From contig NZ_JAERMK010000028.1 in assembly GCF_016918015.1 (NCBI RefSeq), positions 1 through 50,775 of the forward strand: a stretch of DNA of 50,775 nucleotides. Direction: 5' to 3'. This stretch comes from Glycomyces sp. YM15. Lineage in GTDB: Bacteria; Actinomycetota; Actinomycetes; Mycobacteriales; Micromonosporaceae. The position numbers and the translations under genes are program-made. Below the pieces are notes generated by a model. That model worked only from the letters and a program-made list of their open reading frames with translations. It did not search any database and had not been told where the DNA came from. Numbering within the stretch: the first letter of the stretch is position 1; every line of letters starts with the position of its first letter. Positions 25,310-31,995 of the stretch are shown in pieces.

Positions 25310-25792
25310 CTACGCGTCCTCGGGCTGCTCGATGAGCGACTGGATGTACAGCGCCTCGCCGATCTTCTCAAGGATCTCCAGCTGCGTGTCCAAGTAGTCG
25401 ATGTGGTGCTCCTCGTCGGCGAGGATGCTCTTGAAGAGGTCCCGCGAGACGTAGTCCTTGACCGACTCCATGTGCTCGATGCCGCGCTTGAGGCGGTCGA
25501 TCGCCTCGACCTCGATCAAGCGGTCGCACTCGAACATCTCCTTGACCGACTGCCCGATGCGCAGCGGGAACAGTCGCTGGTAGTTCGGCATGCCGTCGAG
25601 GAAGAGGATCCGGTCGGTCAGAACCTCGGCGTGGCGCATCTCGTCGATCGACTCGGACTTGGTGTACTTCGCGAGCTTGGTGTAGCCCCAGTTCTCCTGC
25701 ATCTTCGCGTGCAGGAAGTACTGGTTGATCGCGGTGAGCTCCGCCGTCAACTGCTCGTTGAGGAATTCGATGACCTGCTTGTCGCCCTGCAT
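25310..25792 (-). CDS. bfr: Bacterioferritin
   Basis: Iron-storage protein of 160 aa forming a 24-subunit haem-containing cage. All ferroxidase ligands are at their standard positions: E18, E51, H54, with later Glu and His in the EVEAID and DEEHH segments. The haem ligand M52 is present. Start ATG 25792 (MQGDKQVIEFL) gives exact numbering agreement with the family; AAGGA is 9-10 nt upstream. Tandem iron boxes sit about 100-135 bp upstream of the start, matching the arrangement by which IdeR activates bacterioferritin in mycobacteria. The ferredoxin gene lies upstream on the same strand. Confidence 0.95.
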   Translation of the reverse strand: MQGDKQVIEFLNEQLTAELTAINQYFLHAKMQENWGYTKLAKYTKSESIDEMRHAEVLTDRILFLDGMPNYQRLFPLRIGQSVKEMFECDRLIEVEAIDRLKRGIEHMESVKDYVSRDLFKSILADEEHHIDYLDTQLEILEKIGEALYIQSLIEQPEDA

Positions 25793-25891
25793 TGCAATCC
25801 GTCCTTCCCGGTCCGTCAAGTGCCGGCTCCGTGACCGACGATCTCAGACTAGGACCAGGTGGTGGCCTATTTCCAGCCAGGAATGCCTAAA

Positions 25892-25926
25892 ATAGGACAA
25901 CCTATCCTAACGGAGGACAACCTAAA
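25892..25926 (-). promoter_or_regulatory. Tandem IdeR/DtxR iron boxes upstream of bfr
   Basis: The minus-strand sequence complementary to 25892-25910 matches the 19-bp iron-box consensus (TTAGGTTAGGCTAACCTAA) at 14 positions. A second overlapping box at 25908-25926 matches at 12 positions. Two adjacent boxes well upstream of the start, rather than over the -10, favour iron-dependent activation. Confidence 0.65.
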
Positions 25927-25965
25927 GCGTCCGTCATTTCCGTAGAATCCGGTGCCTTGGGAGAC

Positions 25966-26151
25966 TCAGGCCGCCGCGGGCACCGAGGACGTGAAGTGGC
26001 TCTCGATCATGTCGACCAGGCGCTCATGGCAGGTGCCGCAGCTCGTGCCGGCGTCGCAGGCCTCGCCGATGGCCTCTTCGGTGTGCGCGCCGGCGCTGAT
26101 GCAGTCACGGACTTCGTTCTCATGGACCGCGTGGCAGATGCAGGCGTACAC
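25966..26151 (-). CDS. bfd: Bacterioferritin-associated ferredoxin-like (2Fe-2S) protein
   Basis: A 61-aa protein consisting of a single Bfd domain with the exact C-x-C-x31-C-x2-C spacing (C4, C6, C38, C41) for one 2Fe-2S cluster. Bfd reduces bacterioferritin to release stored iron. Start GTG 26151 is supported by GGAGG 7 nt upstream; an upstream extension of the frame has no coding character. An iron box lies just upstream, so it is expected to be made under iron shortage, opposite to bfr. Confidence 0.88.
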   Translation of the reverse strand: MYACICHAVHENEVRDCISAGAHTEEAIGEACDAGTSCGTCHERLVDMIESHFTSSVPAAA

Positions 26152-26185
26152 GCACCGACCTCCGAACAGGTAAGGCTTGACTAAA

Positions 26186-26204
26186 GAAGGTATGCCTAAC
26201 CTAC
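26186..26204 (-). promoter_or_regulatory. IdeR/DtxR iron box upstream of bfd
   Basis: The sequence at 26186-26204 (containing GGTATGCCTAACCTA) matches the iron-box consensus at about 13 of 19 positions and lies 35 bp from the bfd start, a position suited to iron-dependent repression. Confidence 0.6.
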
Positions 26205-26298
26205 CTGGGTTCCCCTGCGATCGGCAACCCCCGTTCCGGTGGATCACCCGGACCCGAACGGGCGACCCGCACTCCATCGGGCGCAGGCCGCCCCGCGG

Positions 26299-27309
26299 CT
26301 ATCGGACCAGGGTGCCGAGCACCTTCACGGCGTGCTCGATCCCGGCGTCGTCGACGTCGAGGTGGGTGAGCAACCGGCCCCGGTCGGGGCCGAGCACGGA
26401 GATCTTCACGCCCTGCTCGGCGGCCGACCCGGCGACCTGGGCGATGTCGGGGATGCGCAGCAGCACGATGTTGGTCTCGACCTGGGCGGCGTCGCAGATG
26501 CCGAAGGGTTCGAGCGAGCGCGCCAGGTGCCGCGCGCGGGCGTGGTCCTCGGCGAGGCGGTCGATGTGGTTGGCGAGGGCGTAGCGCCCGGCCGCCGCGA
26601 GGAACCCGGCCTGGCGCATCCCGCCGCCGAGTCGCTTGCGGATGACGCGGGCGCGGTCGGCCCGTTCGGCGTCGGTGATGAGCAGCGAGCCGACGGGGGC
26701 GCCGAGGCCCTTGGAGAGGCAGACCGAGACGGTCTCGAAGAGGGCGCCGTATTCGCTGAGGGGGACGCCGGTGGCGGCGTGGGCATTCCAGATGCGGGCG
26801 CCGTCGAGGTGGAGGCCGAGGCTGTGGGCGTCGGCGAGGGCCCGGAGGGCGCGCAGTTCCGCGATGGGCTGGACGGTGCCGCCGCCCATGTTGTGGGTGT
26901 TCTCGACCGCGATCGCGCGGGTGGTGGTGGCGTACGGGTGGGGCCGGTTGATCATCGGTTCGACGAGCGCGGTGCCGAGGCGGCCGTGCGGCGCGGACCA
27001 GGTGCGGGTGCTGATGCCGCCGAGCGCGGCGGCGGCGCCCATCTCGAAGTTGACGACGTGGGCCTTGACGTCGCAGAGGAGTTCGTCGCCGGGGCGCACC
27101 AGGAGCTGCAGGCCGATCTGGTTGGCCATGGAGCCGGTCGGCGTGAAGACGGCGGCCTCCTTGCCGAAGAGGGCGGCGGCCTCGGCTTCGAGGGCGTTGA
27201 CGGACGGGTCCTCGCCGTACACGTCGTCGCCGACGTCGGCGCCGGCCATGGCTTCGAGCATGGCCGGGGTCGGCCGGGTCACGGTGTCGGAGCGGAGATC
27301 GACGATCAT
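26299..27309 (-). CDS. ltaE: Low-specificity L-threonine aldolase
   Basis: A PLP enzyme that cleaves threonine or allo-threonine to glycine and acetaldehyde; 336 aa, normal length. Features are N-terminal [11 protein letters not shown], the GDDVYGEDP loop, [11 protein letters not shown] (PLP-ring Asp) and the Schiff-base lysine in [12 protein letters not shown] (K200). Start ATG 27309 has no Shine-Dalgarno but TAGGGT lies 6 nt upstream, consistent with a leaderless transcript. Confidence 0.94.
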   Translation of the reverse strand: MIVDLRSDTVTRPTPAMLEAMAGADVGDDVYGEDPSVNALEAEAAALFGKEAAVFTPTGSMANQIGLQLLVRPGDELLCDVKAHVVNFEMGAAAALGGISTRTWSAPHGRLGTALVEPMINRPHPYATTTRAIAVENTHNMGGGTVQPIAELRALRALADAHSLGLHLDGARIWNAHAATGVPLSEYGALFETVSVCLSKGLGAPVGSLLITDAERADRARVIRKRLGGGMRQAGFLAAAGRYALANHIDRLAEDHARARHLARSLEPFGICDAAQVETNIVLLRIPDIAQVAGSAAEQGVKISVLGPDRGRLLTHLDVDDAGIEHAVKVLGTLVR

Positions 27310-27315
27310 GGGCCG

Positions 27316-27321
27316 ACCCTA
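27316..27321 (-). promoter_or_regulatory. -10 element of ltaE, leaderless
   Basis: TAGGGT (27321-27316, minus strand) ends 6 nt before ATG 27309, placing the predicted transcript start on the start codon. Confidence 0.4.
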
Positions 27322-27399
27322 CTGCGGCCCGCGGGTCGCGGCGCGCTCAGGCGGACACGGCGGACATGCCGCCCCGCCCCGGCCTCGAACGCAGTCGGC

Positions 27400-28410
27400 C
27401 TAGTACGGATTGTCGCCGTTGCCGATGCCGAGCACGGGCAGGTACATGCGCTCGCCGTCGGCGGTGAACCCGTCGTAGACGATGTCGAACAGGTCCTGAA
27501 TGCCGAAGGCGCGCAGGGCGTCCACCATCATGTGCGCGGCCTGGTTGGTGGCGGTGCGGTCGGTCGAGTTGAAGCTGCGCGACCAGTTCGGCTGGGAGCC
27601 GCTGGGGGCGCGGAAGCCCATGCTCGGCAGGTTCGACAGGCCGGCGCGCCAGGCGCCGCTCACGGCGGCGCTGGCCTCGACGCGGAGGCCGCCGTCGACG
27701 AACGCGGCCACGTACCGCGCCGACCAGTCGCCGGTGCGCAGGAGCACGGTCCCCGCGGTGTCGACCACGGGCACGTCGGCGGCCATGTCGGCCAGGAGCG
27801 AGGAGAGCCGCTCGGTGAACTCGCCCATGTCCTGGCAGGCGGGCTCGGGCGGGCGCTGTCCGCTGCGGGCGTAGGCGGCCCAGCCGGAGATGTCGCCCTT
27901 GCCGACGGCGTGCGCCTCGAGCTGCTCGAAGAGCTCGGGCGAGAGCAGTCGGAGCGTGACGCCGCCGTGGAAGCGGCGCAGGTGCAGTTCGAAGATGAGG
28001 CCGTCGCGGTACCAGCGGATCCAGGGCCCGCCGTCGCCACCGCGGATCTCGGGGGCGCCGAGCTCGCTCATCATGGTGCGCAGCACTTCGCGGAAGATGA
28101 GAGTGCGGTGCTGCTCGCCCTGGCGGCCGCGTTCGGCGGAGCGCAGGACCATGACCTCGATGGAGTAGAAGTCGGCGCGTCCCGCGACCGGGGTCTGGGG
28201 CGGGACGGAGTCGGCGATGGCGTTGCCGGTGTCGTAGCCGGTCTCGGCCCGCCACATGCCGATGTCGACCTCGGCGGAGCGCACCTGCCAACCGAGGTCG
28301 GTCATGGCCCGCTGCAGGTCCGCCTTGTTCCAGCGCCCGAAATCGGTCTTTCTGGCCCGGCGGAGCAGGTCGACGAGCTGCGCTTCACTGATCCGGTGTG
28401 TGCCGAGCAT
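27400..28410 (-). CDS. Uncharacterised 336-aa protein, possibly DUF6301-like
   Basis: A soluble protein with no signal or membrane segment. The N-terminal part (helix, then [23 protein letters not shown], a helix, [21 protein letters not shown]) recalls the alpha/beta DUF6301 proteins of actinomycetes, though this is from memory. The C-terminal part has a second similar alpha/beta pattern ([13 protein letters not shown] to [12 protein letters not shown]). No catalytic motif is recognised. Start ATG 28410 has no clear ribosome-binding site. It precedes ltaE on the same strand by 90 bp. Confidence 0.7.
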   Translation of the reverse strand: MLGTHRISEAQLVDLLRRARKTDFGRWNKADLQRAMTDLGWQVRSAEVDIGMWRAETGYDTGNAIADSVPPQTPVAGRADFYSIEVMVLRSAERGRQGEQHRTLIFREVLRTMMSELGAPEIRGGDGGPWIRWYRDGLIFELHLRRFHGGVTLRLLSPELFEQLEAHAVGKGDISGWAAYARSGQRPPEPACQDMGEFTERLSSLLADMAADVPVVDTAGTVLLRTGDWSARYVAAFVDGGLRVEASAAVSGAWRAGLSNLPSMGFRAPSGSQPNWSRSFNSTDRTATNQAAHMMVDALRAFGIQDLFDIVYDGFTADGERMYLPVLGIGNGDNPY

Positions 28411-28472
28411 CCGTTACCGTGCCAATCCGTCCGTAGGTGGGGCTGCGGGCGAAACCCGGCGTGCCACTGCGG

Positions 28473-28491
28473 TTAGGGTAGCCTTGCCTGC
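28473..28491 (+). promoter_or_regulatory. Iron-box-like site upstream of the DUF3159 gene
   Basis: The 19-mer starting TTAGGGTAGCCT at 28473 matches the IdeR/DtxR consensus at about 13 of 19 positions, 31 bp before the TTG start. The DUF3159 family has no known iron link. Confidence 0.45.
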
Positions 28492-28521
28492 GGTAGCGGG
28501 TCGAGAGGTGAGGGTTGGCAG

Positions 28522-29205
28522 TTGTCCGATACTGTGCGGCAAGACACGCTCGTCAGCCTACTAGGCGGCAGGCGCGGCGCTTTCGACGCCACCGCCCCAG
28601 TGGTGGTGTTCATCCTCACCTGGATGCTGTCCGGGAACTCGATCGGTTGGGCCGCAGGGGCTTCACTGGTCTCGGCAGGGGCCATCGCGGTCGTCCGGCT
28701 CAAGCAGCGCCAGAAGCCCCGGGCGGTGATCCTCGGCCTCCTGAGCGTCGCGGTCGCGTGCCTGATCGTCCTCTACACCGGACGCGCGCAGGACATCCTC
28801 CTCCCCCGCATCGTCTCCAACGCCGCCAGCGCCCTCGTCTGGGCGGGCTTCATCGTCTTCCGCCGCCCGCTCCTCGGTCTCATCGTCGGCGGCCTCCTGG
28901 GGCAGAAGACCCGCTGGCGCCGCGACCCGGACCTGCTGCGCGCTTACAGCGCGGCGTCGTGGGTCTGGGTGGCGATGTACGCCGTGCGCGTGGCGATCCT
29001 GACCCCGTTCTGGAACAGCGACGCCGAACGCCTCGCGGTCGTCGCGGGCGGAGTCGCCCAGGTGGCGCTGTCGTGGCCGCTGCTGGTGCTGTGCCTCATC
29101 GTGAGCGGCTGGGTCATACGGGTGATCCTCCCGAAGGACCACCCGGGCATCCGGCATCCCGTGGACCCGGTGGAGGCCCAAGCGCCGGAGAAGTCCGCGC
29201 CGTAA
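28522..29205 (+). CDS. DUF3159 family membrane protein
   Basis: A 227-aa integral membrane protein with about six hydrophobic segments. The N-terminal LLGGRRGAFDATAPVVVF is typical of the actinobacterial DUF3159 family, whose function is unknown. A conserved-looking amphipathic middle (FRRPLLGLIVGGLLGQKTRWRRD) lies between the third and fourth helices. Start TTG 28522 is supported by GAGGTGAGGG upstream at 28504-28513. It is a monocistronic unit with an iron-box-like site upstream. Confidence 0.82.
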   Translation: MSDTVRQDTLVSLLGGRRGAFDATAPVVVFILTWMLSGNSIGWAAGASLVSAGAIAVVRLKQRQKPRAVILGLLSVAVACLIVLYTGRAQDILLPRIVSNAASALVWAGFIVFRRPLLGLIVGGLLGQKTRWRRDPDLLRAYSAASWVWVAMYAVRVAILTPFWNSDAERLAVVAGGVAQVALSWPLLVLCLIVSGWVIRVILPKDHPGIRHPVDPVEAQAPEKSAP

Positions 29206-29283
29206 CGCGATCCTCTTCCACCCCAACAGAAACGAATTCCGGTCGGTTTCCCGACAGTGCGCGTTTCGCTGACCCGATTTCGT

Positions 29284-29301
29284 AGTGTGCACCAATACAC
29301 T
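29284..29301 (+). promoter_or_regulatory. Promoter and operator-like repeat of the Crp-PycTM operon
   Basis: TACACT (29296-29301) stands 7 nt before ATG 29309, giving a leaderless start. It overlaps an 18-bp inverted repeat AGTGT-N8-ACACT (29284-29301). An operator covering the -10 and lying next to a Crp-family gene suggests autoregulation by the first gene product. Confidence 0.5.
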
Positions 29302-29308
29302 CAACTAT

Positions 29309-29989
29309 ATGGAACACCGTAATCAGGTTCTGTGGCATCCTCTACTGAGCGATGAGGACCAGGACGCATTGAAGCCTGAGGCGCACGCGGTCTCGTACCC
29401 GAAGGGCGCGATCCTCACGCGCGCCGGCGAGCATTCGGACTATGTCGTCTATCTCCGCACCGGGCACGTGAAGTCCTGTGCGCAGGATCCACGGGCGATC
29501 TTCGGCATCCACGGCCCTGGTTCGATGATCGGTGAGCTGGCTCCCCTCACCGGTGAGCCGAGATCCGCCGATCTGGTCGCGCTGACGCCGATCGACGTGC
29601 TGCACATTCCCGGCGATGTCTTCCTCAAACTCCTCCAATCGAATCCGCAGGTGCATCTGGCGTTGACCCGGCGGCTCGCGAGGCGGGTCCGCGAACTCGG
29701 CGAGGTGCAGGAGGAGTCGTTTCTGACCAGCGAACGGCGACTCGCCCGGGCGATCCTGCGCATCGTCGACTCCGGGATAGGCGTGGAGGGAAAGAACGGG
29801 CTCACCATTGCCGGTTTCAGCCAGTCCGACCTCGCCGACCTGGCCCGCATCTCCAGGGAATCGGTTTCGGCCGTGCTCAAGGAGTTCAAAGTGCGCGGCT
29901 CCGTCTCGACCGGGCGAGAGCGATTCATCATCCACGACAAGACTGCGATCGAGGTGCTCGCCATGCGCCGCGACCGCTCCCTCATCTAG
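29309..29989 (+). CDS. Crp/Fnr-family regulator with cyclic-nucleotide-type domain
   Basis: A 226-aa protein. Residues about 10-120 form the cNMP-binding beta-barrel; the phosphate-binding cassette is kept (GELAPLTGEPRSA, 75-87, with the Glu and Arg-Ser-Ala expected for binding a cyclic nucleotide phosphate). A dimerisation helix (115-150) and a winged helix (170-210, SQSDLADLARISRESVSAVL) follow. No Fnr-type cysteine cluster is present. Start ATG 29309 is leaderless. It is the first gene of a four-gene unit ending in a Pycsar-type effector, so it may sense a signalling nucleotide made in defence, or control the operon. Sampled G+C is about 60%. Confidence 0.85.
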   Translation: MEHRNQVLWHPLLSDEDQDALKPEAHAVSYPKGAILTRAGEHSDYVVYLRTGHVKSCAQDPRAIFGIHGPGSMIGELAPLTGEPRSADLVALTPIDVLHIPGDVFLKLLQSNPQVHLALTRRLARRVRELGEVQEESFLTSERRLARAILRIVDSGIGVEGKNGLTIAGFSQSDLADLARISRESVSAVLKEFKVRGSVSTGRERFIIHDKTAIEVLAMRRDRSLI

Positions 29990-30011
29990 ACCTCGAACGG
30001 ACTGATCCGCC

Positions 30012-30209
30012 ATGTCGGACCTCGACCCCGACTTGATCGAGCTCATCACCGCGATCATCGGCTCGATCGCGGCGCTCGCCGCCGCGGCGGGAACCATGAT
30101 CCAGCTCAAGTTGATCCGGCACGAACGGCAGCACCGCCAAGAGCAGCAGTCGCTCTCCGACACCGCGAGCCGCCCGAGACGACCGACAGACGGGAAACCA
30201 CCGCAGTGA
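30012..30209 (+). CDS. Small single-helix membrane protein in the Crp-PycTM operon
   Basis: A 65-aa product with an acidic N-terminus, one hydrophobic helix (about 9-32, LIELITAIIGSIAALAAAAG) and a charged Arg/Gln/Glu-rich tail. It has no known family. Its stop overlaps the GTG of the next gene (GTGA), and it begins 22 bp after the Crp-like gene, so it is clearly embedded in the operon. It could be an accessory to the TM effector. Confidence 0.6.
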   Translation: MSDLDPDLIELITAIIGSIAALAAAAGTMIQLKLIRHERQHRQEQQSLSDTASRPRRPTDGKPPQ

Positions 30210-30730
30210 ACCGGGTACGGAGGCAGGTCTACGGGGGCCTCAAGCTGATCAACTTGCTCCGTCAGCATGTTCCAACGGACTTCGACCCTGACGACTTCGT
30301 GCTCGCGGGCAGCGCGCGGTTGTGGGCGGGAGGCATCACGCCGCGCCTCTCCGACATCGACCTCCTCGCCCGACCGGGCAGCGAGACCTGGCGGCGGGCG
30401 ATGGAGCTCGCGTTCGAGCACGCGATCATCTTCGATGCCGCGCCGCTGCGAACGAGCGAGTACACCGGCGACAAGATCGCTCGTCTCTATGGAGGGATCG
30501 TGGAAGTCTGCCAGACCTGGCTGCTGCCGGAAAGCGATACGGCATCGCTGCTCGACGAGGCCGATGTGATCGACGGGCTGAAATACCTGCCGCTTCACGA
30601 AGTCGTCGCCTACAAACGCCTGCTGGATCGCGACAAGGATCGCGACGATCTGTCCGCGATCGAGGAGCATCTGCATCGCCATGGCCCGCAACCACTGCGC
30701 CGACCCGAAATATGCGATGCTGTTATCTAG
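30206..30730 (+). CDS. Minimal nucleotidyltransferase-fold protein
   Basis: A 174-aa protein with polymerase-beta-type NTase motifs: GS at 35-36 in FVLAGSARLW, SDID at 49-52 (two metal-binding Asp) and a candidate third acid E100 in GIVEVCQ. The C-terminal helix carries YKRLLDRDKDRDDL, the K...KDRxDL pattern seen in AbiEii/MNT-type nucleotidyltransferases. It is too short for a CD-NTase of the CBASS kind (usually over 300 aa), so cyclic oligonucleotide synthesis is unlikely but not excluded. Start GTG 30206 is coupled to the upstream gene. It occupies the position a PycC cyclase would take in a Pycsar operon. Confidence 0.75.
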   Translation: MNRVRRQVYGGLKLINLLRQHVPTDFDPDDFVLAGSARLWAGGITPRLSDIDLLARPGSETWRRAMELAFEHAIIFDAAPLRTSEYTGDKIARLYGGIVEVCQTWLLPESDTASLLDEADVIDGLKYLPLHEVVAYKRLLDRDKDRDDLSAIEEHLHRHGPQPLRRPEICDAVI

Positions 30731-30753
30731 CAGCGAAGTTGATGGAGCACACC

Positions 30754-31251
30754 ATGGGAACCCCACCGCCCCTGGACACCGAGACCGCGCTCAGCGAGGT
30801 CTACCGGCAGATCGACCACGCGCGTATCAACGTGACCCACGCTGATACGAAGGCGGCGCTACTGGCCGCGGGGGCCATCCCGATCACCGCGCTATTGCTC
30901 GCCGCGCCGTCGTTAACTGAGCGCATCAGCGTCGGGAGCGTCTTCGGTTGGTCGGCAGCGGCGTCCATGCTCGTCGGCATCGGTTTTCTGGGAGCGGCCG
31001 TTTGGCCGCGGCTTGCGGGTCGGACCGGAATTCGGTCGAGCGCGAAGCGCTCCGCCGACGAGATAATCGAGACGACTCTGCGAGTCTCGAACGATCCTGA
31101 GCGCCAACTTCTCGATGCGGCCGAGGAACTGTCGATGCTGGCCACATTGGCGCTCGACAAGTTCCGGAGGGTGCGCGCGGCAATGGCCTGCTTCGCCGTT
31201 GCCGCGCCGCTCATGGCGATCGCCGCGATCGGTTTCGCCGCATCCGGTTGA
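30754..31251 (+). CDS. Pycsar-type transmembrane effector (PycTM/DUF5706-like)
   Basis: A 165-aa membrane protein with the family hallmark near the N-terminus: a helix with RINVTHADTKAALLAAG (about 24-40) leading into TM1 (33-52), then TM2 (63-85, ending AAVWPRL). A long cytoplasmic helix follows (100-142, with LALDKFRRVRAA) and TM3 (143-163). In known Pycsar systems such effectors disrupt the membrane when cCMP or cUMP accumulates, killing the infected cell. Start ATG 30754 is set by GGAG 6 nt upstream; ATG 30742 is in frame. No recognisable adenylate-cyclase-type PycC is encoded nearby. Confidence 0.8.
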   Translation: MGTPPPLDTETALSEVYRQIDHARINVTHADTKAALLAAGAIPITALLLAAPSLTERISVGSVFGWSAAASMLVGIGFLGAAVWPRLAGRTGIRSSAKRSADEIIETTLRVSNDPERQLLDAAEELSMLATLALDKFRRVRAAMACFAVAAPLMAIAAIGFAASG

Positions 31252-31255
31252 GCTG

Positions 31256-31936
31256 TCAGGCGATGAACTCGGTGAGTTTCGCCGTGAAGAGGTCCGGGAA
31301 CTGGAGGTTCCAGATGTGGCCTGCGTCGGGGATGACGTCGAGGCGGGCATCGGGGATGGCGGCGGCGATTTCCTCGGCGGGTTTGAGGTTCTCCTTGTCC
31401 TTGGCGCCGCAGAGGACGAGCGTGGGGATCGCGAGGTCGGCGAGCCGTGGGCGGAGGTCGAGGGCGCCCAGTTCGGTGAGTCCGGTGATGAAGGCCTGCT
31501 TGCCGGCCGAGCGCAGATCGGCTTTCGCCTGGGCCTTGCGTTCGGGGTGGCCTCCGGCGTACATGCCGGACATGAGGGCGGTGATCATGCCGGTGGGCAT
31601 GAGGCGCATGAGGTTGCGTTGGAGTGCGACGCCGGGGGCGTGGGCGGTGCCGCCGGAGAGGACGAGGGACGCGACCCGGGACGGGTCGTCGAGGGCCGCG
31701 AGCATCGCGACGGTGGCGCCGACGGAGATGCCGACGAGGTGGACCGGTTCGGGTTCGGCGGCGATGAGTTCGGCGATCGCGAACGCCGCTGGTTCGAGGC
31801 CGAAGGGGCCGGGGGCCTCGCCGTGGCCGGGGAGGTCGGGGGCGAGGACCTTGTGGCGCTCGGCGAGCGCCGCGACCTGGGGTTGCCAGGCGGCGGCGCT
31901 CGAACCGAGGGCGTGGACGAAGACGATCGCGGACAT
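31256..31936 (-). CDS. Alpha/beta-fold hydrolase
   Basis: A 226-aa alpha/beta hydrolase. The N-terminal FVHALGSSAAAW oxyanion loop, nucleophile elbow GISVGA (Ser), acid in CGAKDKENL (Asp) and DAGHIWN (His) complete the triad. It resembles the 3-oxoadipate enol-lactonase/esterase group, but the substrate is unknown. Start ATG 31936 has GAGGAG 6 nt upstream. It converges on the PycTM gene with only 4 bp between stops, and lies downstream of the beta-galactosidase gene, with which it may be co-transcribed. Confidence 0.85.
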   Translation of the reverse strand: MSAIVFVHALGSSAAAWQPQVAALAERHKVLAPDLPGHGEAPGPFGLEPAAFAIAELIAAEPEPVHLVGISVGATVAMLAALDDPSRVASLVLSGGTAHAPGVALQRNLMRLMPTGMITALMSGMYAGGHPERKAQAKADLRSAGKQAFITGLTELGALDLRPRLADLAIPTLVLCGAKDKENLKPAEEIAAAIPDARLDVIPDAGHIWNLQFPDLFTAKLTEFIA

Positions 31937-31995
31937 CAGGGGCTCCTCAGTGAGTGCTGTGGGGTCCCTGCGACGGTAGTCGACGGGTGCGACAT

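Noticed and set aside
26239..28476. Plus-strand open frame of 745 codons
   Set aside because: Antisense to ltaE and the 336-aa protein, with Gly/Ala/Val/Asp bias and no domain; a shadow of GC-rich coding.
30206..30730. NTase as a CBASS CD-NTase
   Set aside because: At 174 aa it lacks the helical core of CD-NTases, and its C-terminal KDRDDL pattern fits AbiEii/MNT-type proteins.
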